Positions 43,144 through 52,147 of a stretch of DNA of 64,000 nucleotides are shown one piece after another; position 1 is the first letter of the stretch; the number at the start of each line of letters is the position of its first letter. The stretch is from an uncultured Aquabacterium sp. (GTDB taxonomy: Bacteria; Pseudomonadota; Gammaproteobacteria; Burkholderiales; Burkholderiaceae_C). The notes under the pieces were generated by a model. That model had not been told where the DNA came from, searched no databases, and saw nothing but the letters and a program-made list of their open reading frames with translations. The translations under genes were made by a program, and so were the position numbers. The stretch covers positions 1 to 64,000 of the forward strand of contig NZ_CAJYGK010000096.1 in NCBI RefSeq assembly GCF_913773725.1. The letters are read 5' to 3'.

Positions 43144-43566
43144 TCAGCCAATGACCTCGGTCGGCTTCCACAGCTTCGGCTGCGGGCAGCCAAAGAAGGC
43201 GAACCCCACGCCCTCGGCGCGCAGCGGGTCGGCCAGGTGCCAGCCGTATTCGCCTTCTCCCAGATCCTCTATGCCGTCGATGCGCACGGACCCCACGATG
43301 ATGCGGATGGGCAGGCCCTCGCCACCTTCCTCATAGGTCGAGGTGGCGTAGATCCACACGCGCTTGCCCACCACGAAGTCGGGTGGCGTCCACGTGCGGT
43401 ATTCCATCGTCTTCTCGCCGGTCATGATCCGCTCGGCGTAGGGCTGGCGAACGCTCAAGGCATAGCCCAGCTCGACGCCGTGATCCTCCGGCATCACGAC
43501 CACCGGGGTGGCCGCTGCCTTCTGCCCCTTCTTGCGGATGAGCAGCTTGCTTACAGCGTTGGTCAT
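43144..43566 (-). CDS. ASCH-domain protein
   Basis: A 140-residue protein with a PUA-like ASCH domain: GYALSVRQPYAERIMTGEKT, MEYRTWTPPDFVVGKRVWIYAT and IIVGSVRIDGIED. ASCH folds bind RNA or modified nucleosides, and some hydrolyse N4-acetylcytidine. It is the only leftward gene between the accessory operon and the late genes, with its own promoter, so it looks like an independently expressed accessory gene. Confidence 0.8.
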   Translation of the reverse strand: MTNAVSKLLIRKKGQKAAATPVVVMPEDHGVELGYALSVRQPYAERIMTGEKTMEYRTWTPPDFVVGKRVWIYATSTYEEGGEGLPIRIIVGSVRIDGIEDLGEGEYGWHLADPLRAEGVGFAFFGCPQPKLWKPTEVIG

Positions 43567-43874
43567 CTGATCCTTTCGTGTGTGTGAGTGAGCCCCTGAC
43601 CTGTAGGGCAGGAAGGGCCAGCCCTACTTACACCACACCAGCAATGCAAGTTTCAACTGTTGTTGCTTGCATGCGACCAGTCGAACACGACAGCGCCAAC
43701 AGTCACATCCCCGCAGTGGGAACAGTCGCAGCGGCCTGATGGCTCGCGGCTGACGGCGCATCACACCACCCAAGCAATGCCAGCGCGCAGACAGCGATCT
43801 GCCTGCCTGGTGCCGTGCTGCCTGCAGGTGTGGGCAGCGTTTACCGGAACTAAAAAAGCCCAAAGGACGAGCCT
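43567..43874. other. ASCH/terminase divergent region
   Basis: 308 nt. It holds the leftward ASCH promoter, a GTAGGGC/GCCCTAC hairpin (43603-43627) in the ASCH leader, and two AGCAATGC half-sites (43641, 43773). A rightward late promoter is expected here but no convincing sigma70 boxes are seen, as often for activated late promoters. Confidence 0.5.
43627..43656 (-). promoter_or_regulatory. Candidate promoter of the ASCH gene
   Basis: Leftward TTGAAA (43651-43656), 18-nt spacer, TGTAAG (43627-43632). An AGCAATG half-site lies in the spacer. Confidence 0.5.
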
Positions 43875-44291
43875 ATGGGACGCCCAGCTTTCGAGCCCAC
43901 CAAGGAACAGCGCGACAACGTGCGCACCCTGTCGGGCCTTGGTATCCCGCAGGAGGACATGTGCCTGCTGGTCAAGGACAAGGCCGGCAAGCCCATCAGC
44001 GTGGACACGCTGGCCAAGTATTTCGCCGACGAGATCAAGGCGGGCGTGACGGAGGCCAACGCCAAGATTGCCGGCCGGCTGTTCAAGTCGGCCATGGAGG
44101 GCAATACCGCCTGCATGATCTTCTGGCTCAAGACCCGCGCCCGCTGGTCCGAGACACCGCAGAAGGTGGCCATCACCGATGCGGATGGCAAGGACAAGCC
44201 GGCAGCCGCCACCCTGGCCGACCTGTACGGGATCATGGCCAGCGTGGCCAAGCCCGAGGGCGCCGAGGGGGCTGCAGATGGGGGCGCGTGA
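43875..44291 (+). CDS. Terminase small subunit (probable)
   Basis: A 138-residue protein immediately upstream of the large terminase and overlapping it by 14 nt. The N-terminus (LSGLGIPQEDMCLLVKDKAG then VDTLAKYFADEI) forms a helix-turn-helix that would recognise the packaging site. It belongs to the short phage small terminases by position and fold. Confidence 0.78.
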   Translation: MGRPAFEPTKEQRDNVRTLSGLGIPQEDMCLLVKDKAGKPISVDTLAKYFADEIKAGVTEANAKIAGRLFKSAMEGNTACMIFWLKTRARWSETPQKVAITDADGKDKPAAATLADLYGIMASVAKPEGAEGAADGGA

Positions 44292-45522
44292 CCCGTTCAC
44301 ATTCCCCGAGGTCATGCGGCCCGTGCTGCTGCGCCCAGCCCGATACAAGGTGCTGCGCGGCGGCCGGGGCTCCGGCAAGAGCTGGGGCGTGGCCGAGGTC
44401 CTGGTGGTCCTGGCCAGCCTGATCCCGCTGCGCGTGCTGTGTGCGCGTGAGCTGCAAATCAGCATCGCCGACTCGGTGCACCGACTGTTGTGTGACTGGA
44501 TCGAGCGCAAGGGCCTGCTGTCAAAGTACGTCATCACCAACACGGCCATCAGTTGCCCATCGACCGGCTCGCTGTTCATCTTCAAGGGCTTGAAGCACAA
44601 CATCAGCGAGATCAAGTCGATGGAGGGCATCGACATTTGCTGGGTCGAAGAAGCGCAGCGGGTGTCCGAGTCGAGCTGGGAAACGCTCATCCCGACCATC
44701 CGCAAGGAAGGCTCCGAAATCTGGATCACCTTCAACCCGGACAGCGAGGACGACCCGACCTGGCTGCGCTTTGTGGCCAACCCGCCTCCAAGCTGCCTGT
44801 CTGCCGAGGTCAACTACATCCACAACCCCCATTTCCCGGACACGCTGCGCGCCGAAATGGAACACCTCATGCGGGTGGACTACGAGGCTTATCTGCACGT
44901 CTGGATGGGCCAGCCCAAGGGCCGCAGTAAGGCGCAAGTCCTGTTCGGGAAGTGGCGCGTGGATCGTTGGGACAGCCCGCCACCGGGCGCAGATGGGCCC
45001 TACTACGGGGCGGATTGGGGGTTCTCGGTCGATCCATCTGCCGGCGTGCGGTGCTGGCTCGATGGCCGGCGCCTGCTCATCGACTATGAGGTGGGCGGAG
45101 TCAACATCGAGCTGGACGATCTGCGCGGCGAGCTGGCCAAGCTGCCGGGCCTGACTGACGGCAACGGCCGCGTCATCCGCGGCGACAGCAGCCGGCCGGA
45201 AACCATCGCGCACCTGGCGCGCAACCGACCCGGCCAGCCCGGCCTGCGCCTCATCGCGGCCGACAAATGGCCAGGCTCGGTCGAGGACGGCATTGCCTGG
45301 CTGCGCGGCCTTGACGAGATCGTGATTCACGAGCGATGCACCAACGTCATCCAGGAGGCCCGGCTGTGGTCGTACAAGACCGACCGCCTCACCGACGACG
45401 TGCTGCCCGTGCTCAAGCCTGGCAATGACCACTGGTGGGATGCCGTGCGCTACGCGCTGCAGCCGCTCATCAAGAAGCGCGACCCGATCAAGGCTGTTCC
45501 CAACTTCCACATGGCCCGGTGA
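44278..45522 (+). CDS. Terminase large subunit, PBSX/Terminase_3 type
   Basis: A 414-residue DNA-packaging motor. Walker A is LRGGRGSGKSWGVAE, Walker B with catalytic Glu is IDICWVEEAQRVSE, and the nuclease domain begins with GADWGFSVDPSAGVRCW, giving an Asp metal ligand, then GDSSRPETI and the final Asp in DHWWDAVRYAL. ATG 44278 leaves a standard N-terminus ahead of the Walker A. This family usually packages by headful or cos mechanism; which one is not visible. Confidence 0.93.
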   Translation: MGARDPFTFPEVMRPVLLRPARYKVLRGGRGSGKSWGVAEVLVVLASLIPLRVLCARELQISIADSVHRLLCDWIERKGLLSKYVITNTAISCPSTGSLFIFKGLKHNISEIKSMEGIDICWVEEAQRVSESSWETLIPTIRKEGSEIWITFNPDSEDDPTWLRFVANPPPSCLSAEVNYIHNPHFPDTLRAEMEHLMRVDYEAYLHVWMGQPKGRSKAQVLFGKWRVDRWDSPPPGADGPYYGADWGFSVDPSAGVRCWLDGRRLLIDYEVGGVNIELDDLRGELAKLPGLTDGNGRVIRGDSSRPETIAHLARNRPGQPGLRLIAADKWPGSVEDGIAWLRGLDEIVIHERCTNVIQEARLWSYKTDRLTDDVLPVLKPGNDHWWDAVRYALQPLIKKRDPIKAVPNFHMAR

Positions 45523-45537
45523 CGGGCCTTCGTGCCC

Positions 45538-47040
45538 ATGGACTACCAACACTTCAAGACTGCCGTCTACAAGGCAGACCCCGATCTGCCTGCCCGTGCG
45601 CACGCCATCAACATGGCTACGCGGGTGCTCAACGGCTCGCTGTACGAGGCGCTGCCGTACCCATTCCACGTCGAGAAGAACGACGCCGGGGAGTACATCC
45701 CGCTGCGCACGCGCCGCCCCTCTGTTCGGTACAACCTGTGCCGCATCGTGGTGGACGACTCGGTGAGCCTGCTGTTCGGTGATGGCCATTTCCCCTCTGT
45801 CGAGTGCAAGGACGAGCCGACACGTGACATGCTGGCCAAGGTCATCGAGGACAGCGGCCTCAAGCTGGCCATGGTCGAGGCAGCCACGCAAGGCGCCACC
45901 GGCTCGGTGGCCATCGTCATGCGGGTGCTGTCCAACCGACTGTTCTGGTCTGTCATGCCCACGGCCTACCTGACGCCGACCTACAGCCGCCAGGCGCCCG
46001 ACACGCTCGATCTGGTGCGCGAGCAGTACAAGGTGGTGGGCTCGGTCCTGCGCGAATCGGGCTACAGCATCCCCGACGACAAGCTGGGCACGTGGTTCTG
46101 GTTCCGCCGGGACTTCACGGCCGTCGAGGAAGTCTGGTACCAGCCTGTCGAGATCGGATCCGAGCAGGCCAAGTCGGCCGAGTGGCCACGCGACCAGGCC
46201 AACACGACGCGGCACAGCCTGGGCTTCGTGCCTGTGGTCTGGATGCGCAACCTGCCGGCCGCTTCGGCGATCGACGGCGCCGCGACCTTCCCGCCGGAGG
46301 CCGTGGACACCATGATCGAGCTGGACTACCAGCTCTCGCAGGGCGGCCGGGCCTTGAAGTACCAGGGCGACCCCACGCTGATGATCCGCGAGCCGGCCGT
46401 GGACAACGACGGCAACCTGGTGCGCAGCGCGGGCAACGCTGTCGTGGTCGGCCCCGAGGGCGACGCCAAGCTGCTGGAGATCGGCGGCAGCGCCTCCGCG
46501 GCTGTTCTGGAGTACGTCCGGGCCTGCCGCGAGCTGGCACTGGAGCAGGCCCACGGCAACCGATCGAACGCCGACAAGCTGTCGGCCGCACAGTCGGGCC
46601 GTGCCATGGAGCTGCTGAACCAGTCGCTCATCTGGCTGACCGACAAGCTGCGCACCAGCTACGGCGACCGCGGGCTGTTGCCGCTGCTGCGCATGGTCAT
46701 CAAGGCCGCGGCCCGCATCGAGATCCGGCTGTCGGACGGCAGCAAGGTCGATGGCATGTCGGACGCGCCGGAGGCTGCCCTGTCGCTGCGCTGGCCGCAC
46801 TGGTACGCGCCCACCTACACCGACAAGCAGGCCGAGGTCACGACGCTGAACATGGCCACCGGAGGCCGCCAGCTTCTGTCGCAGGAAACGGCCGTCAAGT
46901 CCCTGGCGTCGAGCTACGACGTGGCCGACCCCGAGGACGAGCTGCGGGCCATCGAGGCCGACGGCCCCACGCCTGACCAGGCGGCCAAGGAAGCGGCGGC
47001 GAAAGCCAAGCAACAGCCCCCGCAACCGAAAGAGGAATGA
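45538..47040 (+). CDS. Portal protein
   Basis: A 500-residue protein following terminase, as expected for the dodecameric portal. Size and features (VRYNLCRIVVDDSVSLLFGD, ELDYQLSQGGRALKYQGDPT, a long helical part near 340-390, acidic/Gln-rich tail) fit the SPP1/P22-like portals. I prefer ATG 45538 over GTG 45532. Confidence 0.85.
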   Translation: MDYQHFKTAVYKADPDLPARAHAINMATRVLNGSLYEALPYPFHVEKNDAGEYIPLRTRRPSVRYNLCRIVVDDSVSLLFGDGHFPSVECKDEPTRDMLAKVIEDSGLKLAMVEAATQGATGSVAIVMRVLSNRLFWSVMPTAYLTPTYSRQAPDTLDLVREQYKVVGSVLRESGYSIPDDKLGTWFWFRRDFTAVEEVWYQPVEIGSEQAKSAEWPRDQANTTRHSLGFVPVVWMRNLPAASAIDGAATFPPEAVDTMIELDYQLSQGGRALKYQGDPTLMIREPAVDNDGNLVRSAGNAVVVGPEGDAKLLEIGGSASAAVLEYVRACRELALEQAHGNRSNADKLSAAQSGRAMELLNQSLIWLTDKLRTSYGDRGLLPLLRMVIKAAARIEIRLSDGSKVDGMSDAPEAALSLRWPHWYAPTYTDKQAEVTTLNMATGGRQLLSQETAVKSLASSYDVADPEDELRAIEADGPTPDQAAKEAAAKAKQQPPQPKEE

Positions 47041-47043
47041 CGA

Positions 47044-48168
47044 ATGGATATCACCATCATTGCCGACGGGGTGCCGGTCAACGGCCAAACCCTGAGCGCG
47101 GGCGCCACCGCGCAGATCCCCGACCCTGACGCCCTGGTGCTCATCGAGCGCGGCGTGGCCGTGCCATCGAACCAGGCCCGACAGCCTGGCACGGTGCCCG
47201 AGCCAGCCAACCCGGTCAGCCGCATCATCGGCTGGCTGGCCACCAGCGTGGCCAACTCGATCCAGGGCACTCGCCCGGTGGCCGCCTTGCGCGCCATCCT
47301 GGGCACGCAGTCCAACGTGGATGTGGCGATCGTGCCGCGAGGGCAGGGCGCACTGTCGCTGGCTGTCCCCGACAACGCCACGGCCGGCGGCAGCAAGCGC
47401 GGCGCCAACGCCATCGACCTGCAGTTGATCCGGTCGGCTGCCAGCCAGGTGGCCAGCGGCTCCAACGCGGTGGCCCTGGGCCTGCAGAACACGGCCAACG
47501 GCAACAACTCGGTGGCCCTGGGGCAGTCGAACACCACGTCCGGCCAGAACGCGCTGGCTGCGGGCCGCTCGCACACGGTCGGCGGCAACGACTCGGCCTG
47601 CCTGGGCGGCGCCAGCAGCACGGCTTCGGGCTCTCAGGCTGTCGTGGTCGGCGGCGCAAGCCACACCGCCAGCGGCAACAACTCGGCTGTGGTCGGCGGC
47701 GTCAACGGCACGACCAACGGCATCAACGGCCAGGTTGTCACTCCGCACAACAGTGATGCGGCCGGGCGCTATCAGCACTCGCTGACCGGCCTGCGCGCAG
47801 CCACCACGGGCGCCACCCTGACGCGGGCAACAGCCGACGGCGCGGCCGGCGGCACGAGCAACCAGCTCACCCTGCGCAACAACAGCGCGTTCCGCTTCGT
47901 GGCCCGCATCGTGGCCATGGACACGGTGACGCTGGACGCAAAGGAATGGGAGGTCGTGGGCCTCATCAAGCGCGGCGCCACGGCCGCCTCCACGGCCCTG
48001 GTGGGCTCGCCGAGCATCACCAGCAACTTCGCCGATGCGAACGCCGCGTCGTGGACTGTTGCCGTCGTGGCCGACACGACCAACGGCGCGCTGGGCATCA
48101 ACGTGCAGGGCGCCGGCACCAACTCGATCCGCTGGTCCTGCCAGGTGCAGGCCAACGAGGTCAACTGA
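47044..48168 (+). CDS. Virion protein with YadA-head-like repeats
   Basis: A 374-residue protein between portal and scaffold. Residues about 135-235 form at least six repeats of about 14 residues of the type GSNAVALGLQNTA, GNNSVALGQSNTT, GQNALAAGRSHT, the left-handed beta-roll repeat of the YadA/Hia heads of trimeric autotransporters. It is flanked by an N-terminal globular part and a beta-rich C-terminal domain. It is probably a trimeric head fibre or decoration protein; location in the head cluster supports a head, not a tail, role. Confidence 0.75.
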   Translation: MDITIIADGVPVNGQTLSAGATAQIPDPDALVLIERGVAVPSNQARQPGTVPEPANPVSRIIGWLATSVANSIQGTRPVAALRAILGTQSNVDVAIVPRGQGALSLAVPDNATAGGSKRGANAIDLQLIRSAASQVASGSNAVALGLQNTANGNNSVALGQSNTTSGQNALAAGRSHTVGGNDSACLGGASSTASGSQAVVVGGASHTASGNNSAVVGGVNGTTNGINGQVVTPHNSDAAGRYQHSLTGLRAATTGATLTRATADGAAGGTSNQLTLRNNSAFRFVARIVAMDTVTLDAKEWEVVGLIKRGATAASTALVGSPSITSNFADANAASWTVAVVADTTNGALGINVQGAGTNSIRWSCQVQANEVN

Positions 48169-48180
48169 TAGGGGCGCGCC

Positions 48181-48609
48181 ATGCCGACGTTCAACATCAC
48201 GCAGACACCCGGCGCCCTGGTGGCGCAGGTCAACCGTCCGCAGCTCGCGCAACGCTCGGAGCTGCACTACAACCCGCTGGCTCAGGCCGGCCTGGCTGTC
48301 AACGACACGGTGCTGGTCGATGCCGTCGTGCCCGACTGGTGCCGAACCATCGTGGTCAGCAAGCGCACGAACACGGCCAACGCCGACGTGCTGACGGTGC
48401 AGTGCCAAGACCCCAACCTGCCCATTGCGCCGACGCTGCCCATCAAGACCGCCAACCAGGTGCAGACGGGCGGCTCCACGGCCAACAACGCGGCCAACGC
48501 GGTGCTGATGCAGCTCTACCCGGTGGGCAACCTCATCCGGGTGTCGCTCACCTTCGTGACCTCGCTGCCCGCGCAGTGCCTGCTGTCCATCGGCTTCTAC
48601 GACGAGTGA
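48181..48609 (+). CDS. Hypothetical virion protein
   Basis: A 142-residue beta-rich protein (DTVLVDAVVPDWCRTIVVSK, LIRVSLTFVTSLPAQCLLSI) without signal or membrane segment. Size and beta content suit a small head decoration protein. A terminator-like hairpin follows. Confidence 0.65.
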   Translation: MPTFNITQTPGALVAQVNRPQLAQRSELHYNPLAQAGLAVNDTVLVDAVVPDWCRTIVVSKRTNTANADVLTVQCQDPNLPIAPTLPIKTANQVQTGGSTANNAANAVLMQLYPVGNLIRVSLTFVTSLPAQCLLSIGFYDE

Positions 48610-48634
48610 CAGCCTGATCCCCTTTCCCCAAACC

Positions 48635-48658
48635 GGGCCCGCTGATGCGGGCCTTTTT
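48635..48658 (+). terminator. Intercistronic terminator before the scaffold gene
   Basis: GGCCCGC (48636-48642), TGAT loop, GCGGGCC (48647-48653), TTTTT. Confidence 0.8.
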
Positions 48659-48684
48659 CATTTCCGCAACCAAGCAAAGGCCAG

Positions 48685-49311
48685 ATGCCTATGTACCTCT
48701 CCCGCTTCGCTCCCTTCGCCCGCAACCGCCTGGCTGTCCTGATGGAACAGGCCGGCGACGGCACGTCCGGCTCGTCCGGTGGTGGCGCTGCCACGCCGCC
48801 CGCCAACAGTGGCGGCCAACAGTCGCAACAGTCGCAGACCTTCTCTGCTGAGTACGTGCGCGAGCTGCGCGCCGAGGCGAAGGAATGGCGCGAGAAGTTC
48901 CAGGCCCTCAAGACCGAGAACGCCACGCTCAAGCAGGCCGCCGAGCAGGCAGCCAAGGACGCCGACGGCAAGGTGCAGGCAGCCGAGAAGGCCGCCAGCG
49001 ATCGCATCCTGCAGTCCGAGCTGAAAGCCCACGCCATCAAGGCCGGCCTGGTCGATCTCGATGCGCTGCGCCTGGCGGATCTGTCGAAGGTCAAGCTCAA
49101 CGACAAGGGCGAGGTGGAGGGCGCCGACGAGCTGTTCAAGACGCTCAAGGAATCGAAGCCCTACCTGTTCGGCCAGCCTGGCAACACGTCCACGCCGAAC
49201 AACCCGCCGCCGTCGAACGCCTCTGGCGACTTCAACGCCAAGCAGATCACCGACCCCAAGCAGTACGAGCGCGCCAAGGCCGATTTCCTGGCGCAGCAGT
49301 CGATCCGCTGA
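48685..49311 (+). CDS. Capsid scaffolding protein
   Basis: A 208-residue protein. A Gly/Ser/Gln-rich start leads to a long coiled coil (about 50-115, EYVRELRAEAKEWREKFQAL ... LKQAAEQAAKDADGKVQAAE) and a C-terminal region with basic tip. This architecture and the position before the major capsid gene are those of GP20-like scaffolds. No separate protease gene is seen, so scaffold removal may not involve one. Confidence 0.82.
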   Translation: MPMYLSRFAPFARNRLAVLMEQAGDGTSGSSGGGAATPPANSGGQQSQQSQTFSAEYVRELRAEAKEWREKFQALKTENATLKQAAEQAAKDADGKVQAAEKAASDRILQSELKAHAIKAGLVDLDALRLADLSKVKLNDKGEVEGADELFKTLKESKPYLFGQPGNTSTPNNPPPSNASGDFNAKQITDPKQYERAKADFLAQQSIR

Positions 49312-49344
49312 TCCCCGCCTGAACCCATCCCGCTTTTCTGACGC

Positions 49345-49367
49345 AAGCCCGGCTGATGCCGGGTTTG
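49345..49367 (+). terminator. Intercistronic hairpin before the capsid gene
   Basis: AAGCCCGGC, TGAT loop, GCCGGG, TTTGTCG. The same TGAT loop as at 48635. Confidence 0.65.
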
Positions 49368-49438
49368 TCGTTTCTGCGCTGCCAAAGGGCTGATGCCCGG
49401 ACGGGGCGACCTCTCTCAACCTTTGGAGTAACGACACC

Positions 49439-50788
49439 ATGCCTATCCAGAACATGCCCGCCGCCCTGCAAGCTGCAATCCAGCAGGGCTTCCTGGAAAC
49501 CGAGTTCCAGCAGGGTCTGACCTCTGCCATCGGTTACCGCGCCATCGCCGACCGCGAAAACTTCGCCATCAACGTCGGTGAAACCGTCACCAAGACCCGC
49601 GCCGGCCTCAAGGCGCCCGTGACCACGCCGCTGGCGCCCAACACCAACACCGGCCTGGACAACGGCCTGACGGCTTCGGCGTTCACGGTCGAGCAGTACA
49701 CGCTGGGCATCGACATGTACGGCGACACCATCGACCTGAACATTGTCACCAGCCAGGTCGGCATCGCCAACCAGTTCCTGCAGAACGCCCGCACCAACGG
49801 CGTGCAGGCCCGCCAGTCGCTCGACCGCCTGGCCCGCAACGCGCTGTTCAACGCCTACCAGGGCGGTCATACCCGCGTGCGCACCACGCTGGGCGCCGCT
49901 GCGGCCACCATCAGCGTGGACGACGTGCGCGGCTTTGAGCAGGCCCTGAGCAACGGCCGCATGCAGGCCGTGTCGCCGTCGAACACCGCCACCGTGCTGG
50001 TGGGCGGCAACACCTACACCCTGATCGGCACCAGCCGCGACGGCGCCAACGTGTCCACCACGTTCGGCGGCGTGTCGGGTACGCTGACTTTCAGCTCCAA
50101 CGTCACCGTGGGCGACGGCACCGCCGGCAACCGCGTCGTGCACGCCAATGCCCCGGTCATCGTTCGCCCCAACGGCAAGTGGGCTGACGGCAGCGCCTAC
50201 GGCAGCGCCACCAGCACCAACTCGCTGGTTGCTGCCGACATGCTCACCCTGGGCGTGATCGAGGACGCCGTGGCTGCCCTGCGCAACAACACCGGCATCA
50301 TCGACCAGATGTTCAACCTGTACCTGGACAACGTGTCGATGCGTCAGCTTTTCGCTGACCAGGATTTCAAGCTGATGTACCAGGGCCAGTACGGCGCCGA
50401 GGAAGTGCGCACCCTGCGCCCCTTCCAGCTCATCGGCGTGAACTTCATCCCGACGACCGAGGCCCCGGTGCAGAACCACGCCACCAACGCCGCGCTGCGC
50501 GTGCGCCGCCCGATCCTGGTGGCGCCTGGCGCGCTGGTGGAAGGCGACTACGCCGGTATGAGCCAGAAGGCTGCCGAGTTCGGCGGCGTCAACAGCGAGA
50601 TCCAGATGATCGACGGCATCGCCCAGGTCACTCGCGCTCCGCTGGACCGCCTGGCTCAGATCGTGGCGCAGTCGTGGTACTGGATCGGCGGTTTCGTGGC
50701 CCCCACGGACGTGACCGCCAACCAGCAGATCATCCCGACCGCTGGCAACCAGTACCTCAAGCGCGCCGTGGTGATCGAGCACGTCTGA
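49439..50788 (+). CDS. Major capsid protein
   Basis: A 449-residue protein right behind the scaffold, with a ribosome-binding site GGAG. It lacks a cleaved delta domain. Features such as ATRENFAINV-like N-arm (RENFAINVGETVTKTRAGLK), a beta-rich inserted segment (about 170-240) and the C-terminal APGALVEGDYAGM fit the HK97 fold. Assignment rests on size, position and composition. Confidence 0.85.
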   Translation: MPIQNMPAALQAAIQQGFLETEFQQGLTSAIGYRAIADRENFAINVGETVTKTRAGLKAPVTTPLAPNTNTGLDNGLTASAFTVEQYTLGIDMYGDTIDLNIVTSQVGIANQFLQNARTNGVQARQSLDRLARNALFNAYQGGHTRVRTTLGAAAATISVDDVRGFEQALSNGRMQAVSPSNTATVLVGGNTYTLIGTSRDGANVSTTFGGVSGTLTFSSNVTVGDGTAGNRVVHANAPVIVRPNGKWADGSAYGSATSTNSLVAADMLTLGVIEDAVAALRNNTGIIDQMFNLYLDNVSMRQLFADQDFKLMYQGQYGAEEVRTLRPFQLIGVNFIPTTEAPVQNHATNAALRVRRPILVAPGALVEGDYAGMSQKAAEFGGVNSEIQMIDGIAQVTRAPLDRLAQIVAQSWYWIGGFVAPTDVTANQQIIPTAGNQYLKRAVVIEHV

Positions 50789-50807
50789 TCGCCGATCTGA
50801 CGTGATG

Positions 50808-50830
50808 GCGGGGGCTTCGGCCCCTGCCTT
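50808..50830 (+). terminator. UUCG hairpin behind the capsid gene
   Basis: GGGGC (50811-50815), TTCG, GCCCC (50820-50824), extended by GGC/GCC, then TTTC. Confidence 0.65.
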
Positions 50831-50857
50831 TCGACACCTCGCAACTGGAGAGAAACG

Positions 50858-51094
50858 ATGCCCAAGGCACGCAACACCGAAACCGTGGCCGCCGAGGCCA
50901 CCGAAGTCCCTGCCGGCGAGCCGATCCCGACCGTGGATCGTGTGGTGCTGGAAAGCCAGTACGGCTTCTGGACGGACGACGAGCCGCCACTGCTCCGCAT
51001 GTGGCACCCCGGCCAGGAAGTCACCGACCCCGACGAGATCGAGCTGCTGATCTCGCGTGAGGCACCCGTCACCATCTACGGCAGCCTGGAGTAA
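50858..51094 (+). CDS. Hypothetical small virion protein
   Basis: A 78-residue acidic protein with VDRVVLESQYGFWTDDEPPL. It lies between capsid and connector genes and may be a head-completion or decoration protein. Confidence 0.65.
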   Translation: MPKARNTETVAAEATEVPAGEPIPTVDRVVLESQYGFWTDDEPPLLRMWHPGQEVTDPDEIELLISREAPVTIYGSLE

Positions 51095-51097
51095 GGG

Positions 51098-51478
51098 ATG
51101 GCCTTCACCGACGCCGAAAAGACCGAGATCCGGCGCTTTTGCGGTTATGGCGCCTATGGTGGTGGCCAGCCGCTCCCGGCGTCGGGCTATCGCTTTGCGA
51201 CCCGCTATGGCGCCATGGAGTACCGACTGAACACGCTGTCGGCCTCCGAGGAAGCCGTGGCGCGGCGCTACCTGACCGACCTGGCCGGCCTGGAGTCGGC
51301 CATTGTCGGGGCCAGCTCCAATCTGGACACCGACAGCGCGGCCGTGTGGAAGCGCAACCCCAACGAGGTGCGCGATCGCCGGCAACTGTTCAACCTGTGG
51401 CGCCGCGAGTTCTGCCGGTTCCTGGGCATCCCGCCCGGCCCCGGCCTGGGCGATGGCTCCCTGTGCATGGTGGTGTGA
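51098..51478 (+). CDS. Probable head-tail connector protein
   Basis: A 126-residue, mostly helical protein starting MAFTDAEKTEIRRFCGY. Size, helix content and position after the capsid gene fit the gp6/gp15-type adaptor that binds the portal. Confidence 0.7.
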   Translation: MAFTDAEKTEIRRFCGYGAYGGGQPLPASGYRFATRYGAMEYRLNTLSASEEAVARRYLTDLAGLESAIVGASSNLDTDSAAVWKRNPNEVRDRRQLFNLWRREFCRFLGIPPGPGLGDGSLCMVV

Positions 51479-51481
51479 CGC

Positions 51482-52147
51482 ATGGACGCCGCAACCCTTC
51501 AAGCCAAGCTGTACGCCGGCTATGGCAAGGCCGCTGCCGTCATGGGCTCGGACTTCCAGCTCTACCGGCCCAATGGCCCCAACAGCCCGCTGGCGCCCGG
51601 CAATCTGGTGCGCACGGTCAAGATGGCCCTGGACTCGGAGGCCAACTACCAATTCCAGCACCCCAACGAATACGGCGACGCGACCTGGTACGCGCTCACC
51701 GACGGCTCGGTGCTGCAGCCGGGGGACTACTTCCGCAACGGCCAGGGCACCTTCTTCGTGGCCGGCATGCAGCCGCTGCTGCCCGTGCTGATCGTGGAGT
51801 GCACCCGGCTCATCCGCATCGTGCGCCAACAGTCTCGCCAGCAGGTCGGCGCCGTGGGCTACGGCGGCATCCAGACGGCCAATGAGCTGGATGTGCTGGG
51901 CTCGGCCGACCCGGCAACACACTGGCCCGCCTCGGTGCTGCTGGGCGGCGGCGGCAGCATCCCGAACCTGGGGCTGCCAGGCTCCACCCCGGCGGCCTCT
52001 CGGCGCGTGCTGCTGCCGCCGTCCGTGCCGGTCAACCTGTTTGCCGGCGACATCATCATGGATGACCTGGGCCGCCGGCTGTCCATCATCGCCCCCGAGC
52101 TGACCGAGCTTGGCTGGCGGATCAATGTTGCGGAGATTCATGCCTGA
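51482..52147 (+). CDS. Hypothetical neck/tail-completion protein
   Basis: A 221-residue protein, beta-rich (GDYFRNGQGTFFVAGMQPLL), overlapping the next gene as TGATG. It belongs to the connector set by position; no family recognised. Confidence 0.68.
   Translation: MDAATLQAKLYAGYGKAAAVMGSDFQLYRPNGPNSPLAPGNLVRTVKMALDSEANYQFQHPNEYGDATWYALTDGSVLQPGDYFRNGQGTFFVAGMQPLLPVLIVECTRLIRIVRQQSRQQVGAVGYGGIQTANELDVLGSADPATHWPASVLLGGGGSIPNLGLPGSTPAASRRVLLPPSVPVNLFAGDIIMDDLGRRLSIIAPELTELGWRINVAEIHA

Noticed and set aside
38562-43566. Known anti-phage defence island
   Set aside because: No CBASS, Thoeris, BREX, restriction or retron signature; AAA+/VWA, IbrAB and ASCH alone do not define a known system.
47400-47720. 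CRISPR-like repetition in the 47 kb region
   Set aside because: The repeats are in-frame 14-residue protein repeats without constant DNA repeats and spacers.
44521-48408. 1295-codon open frame opposite terminase, portal and the repeat protein
   Set aside because: Antisense shadow of three clear sense genes; composition is typical of reversed codons.
49247-52141. 964-codon leftward open frame across capsid genes
   Set aside because: Same antisense effect; the capsid and connectors are on the plus strand with ribosome-binding sites.
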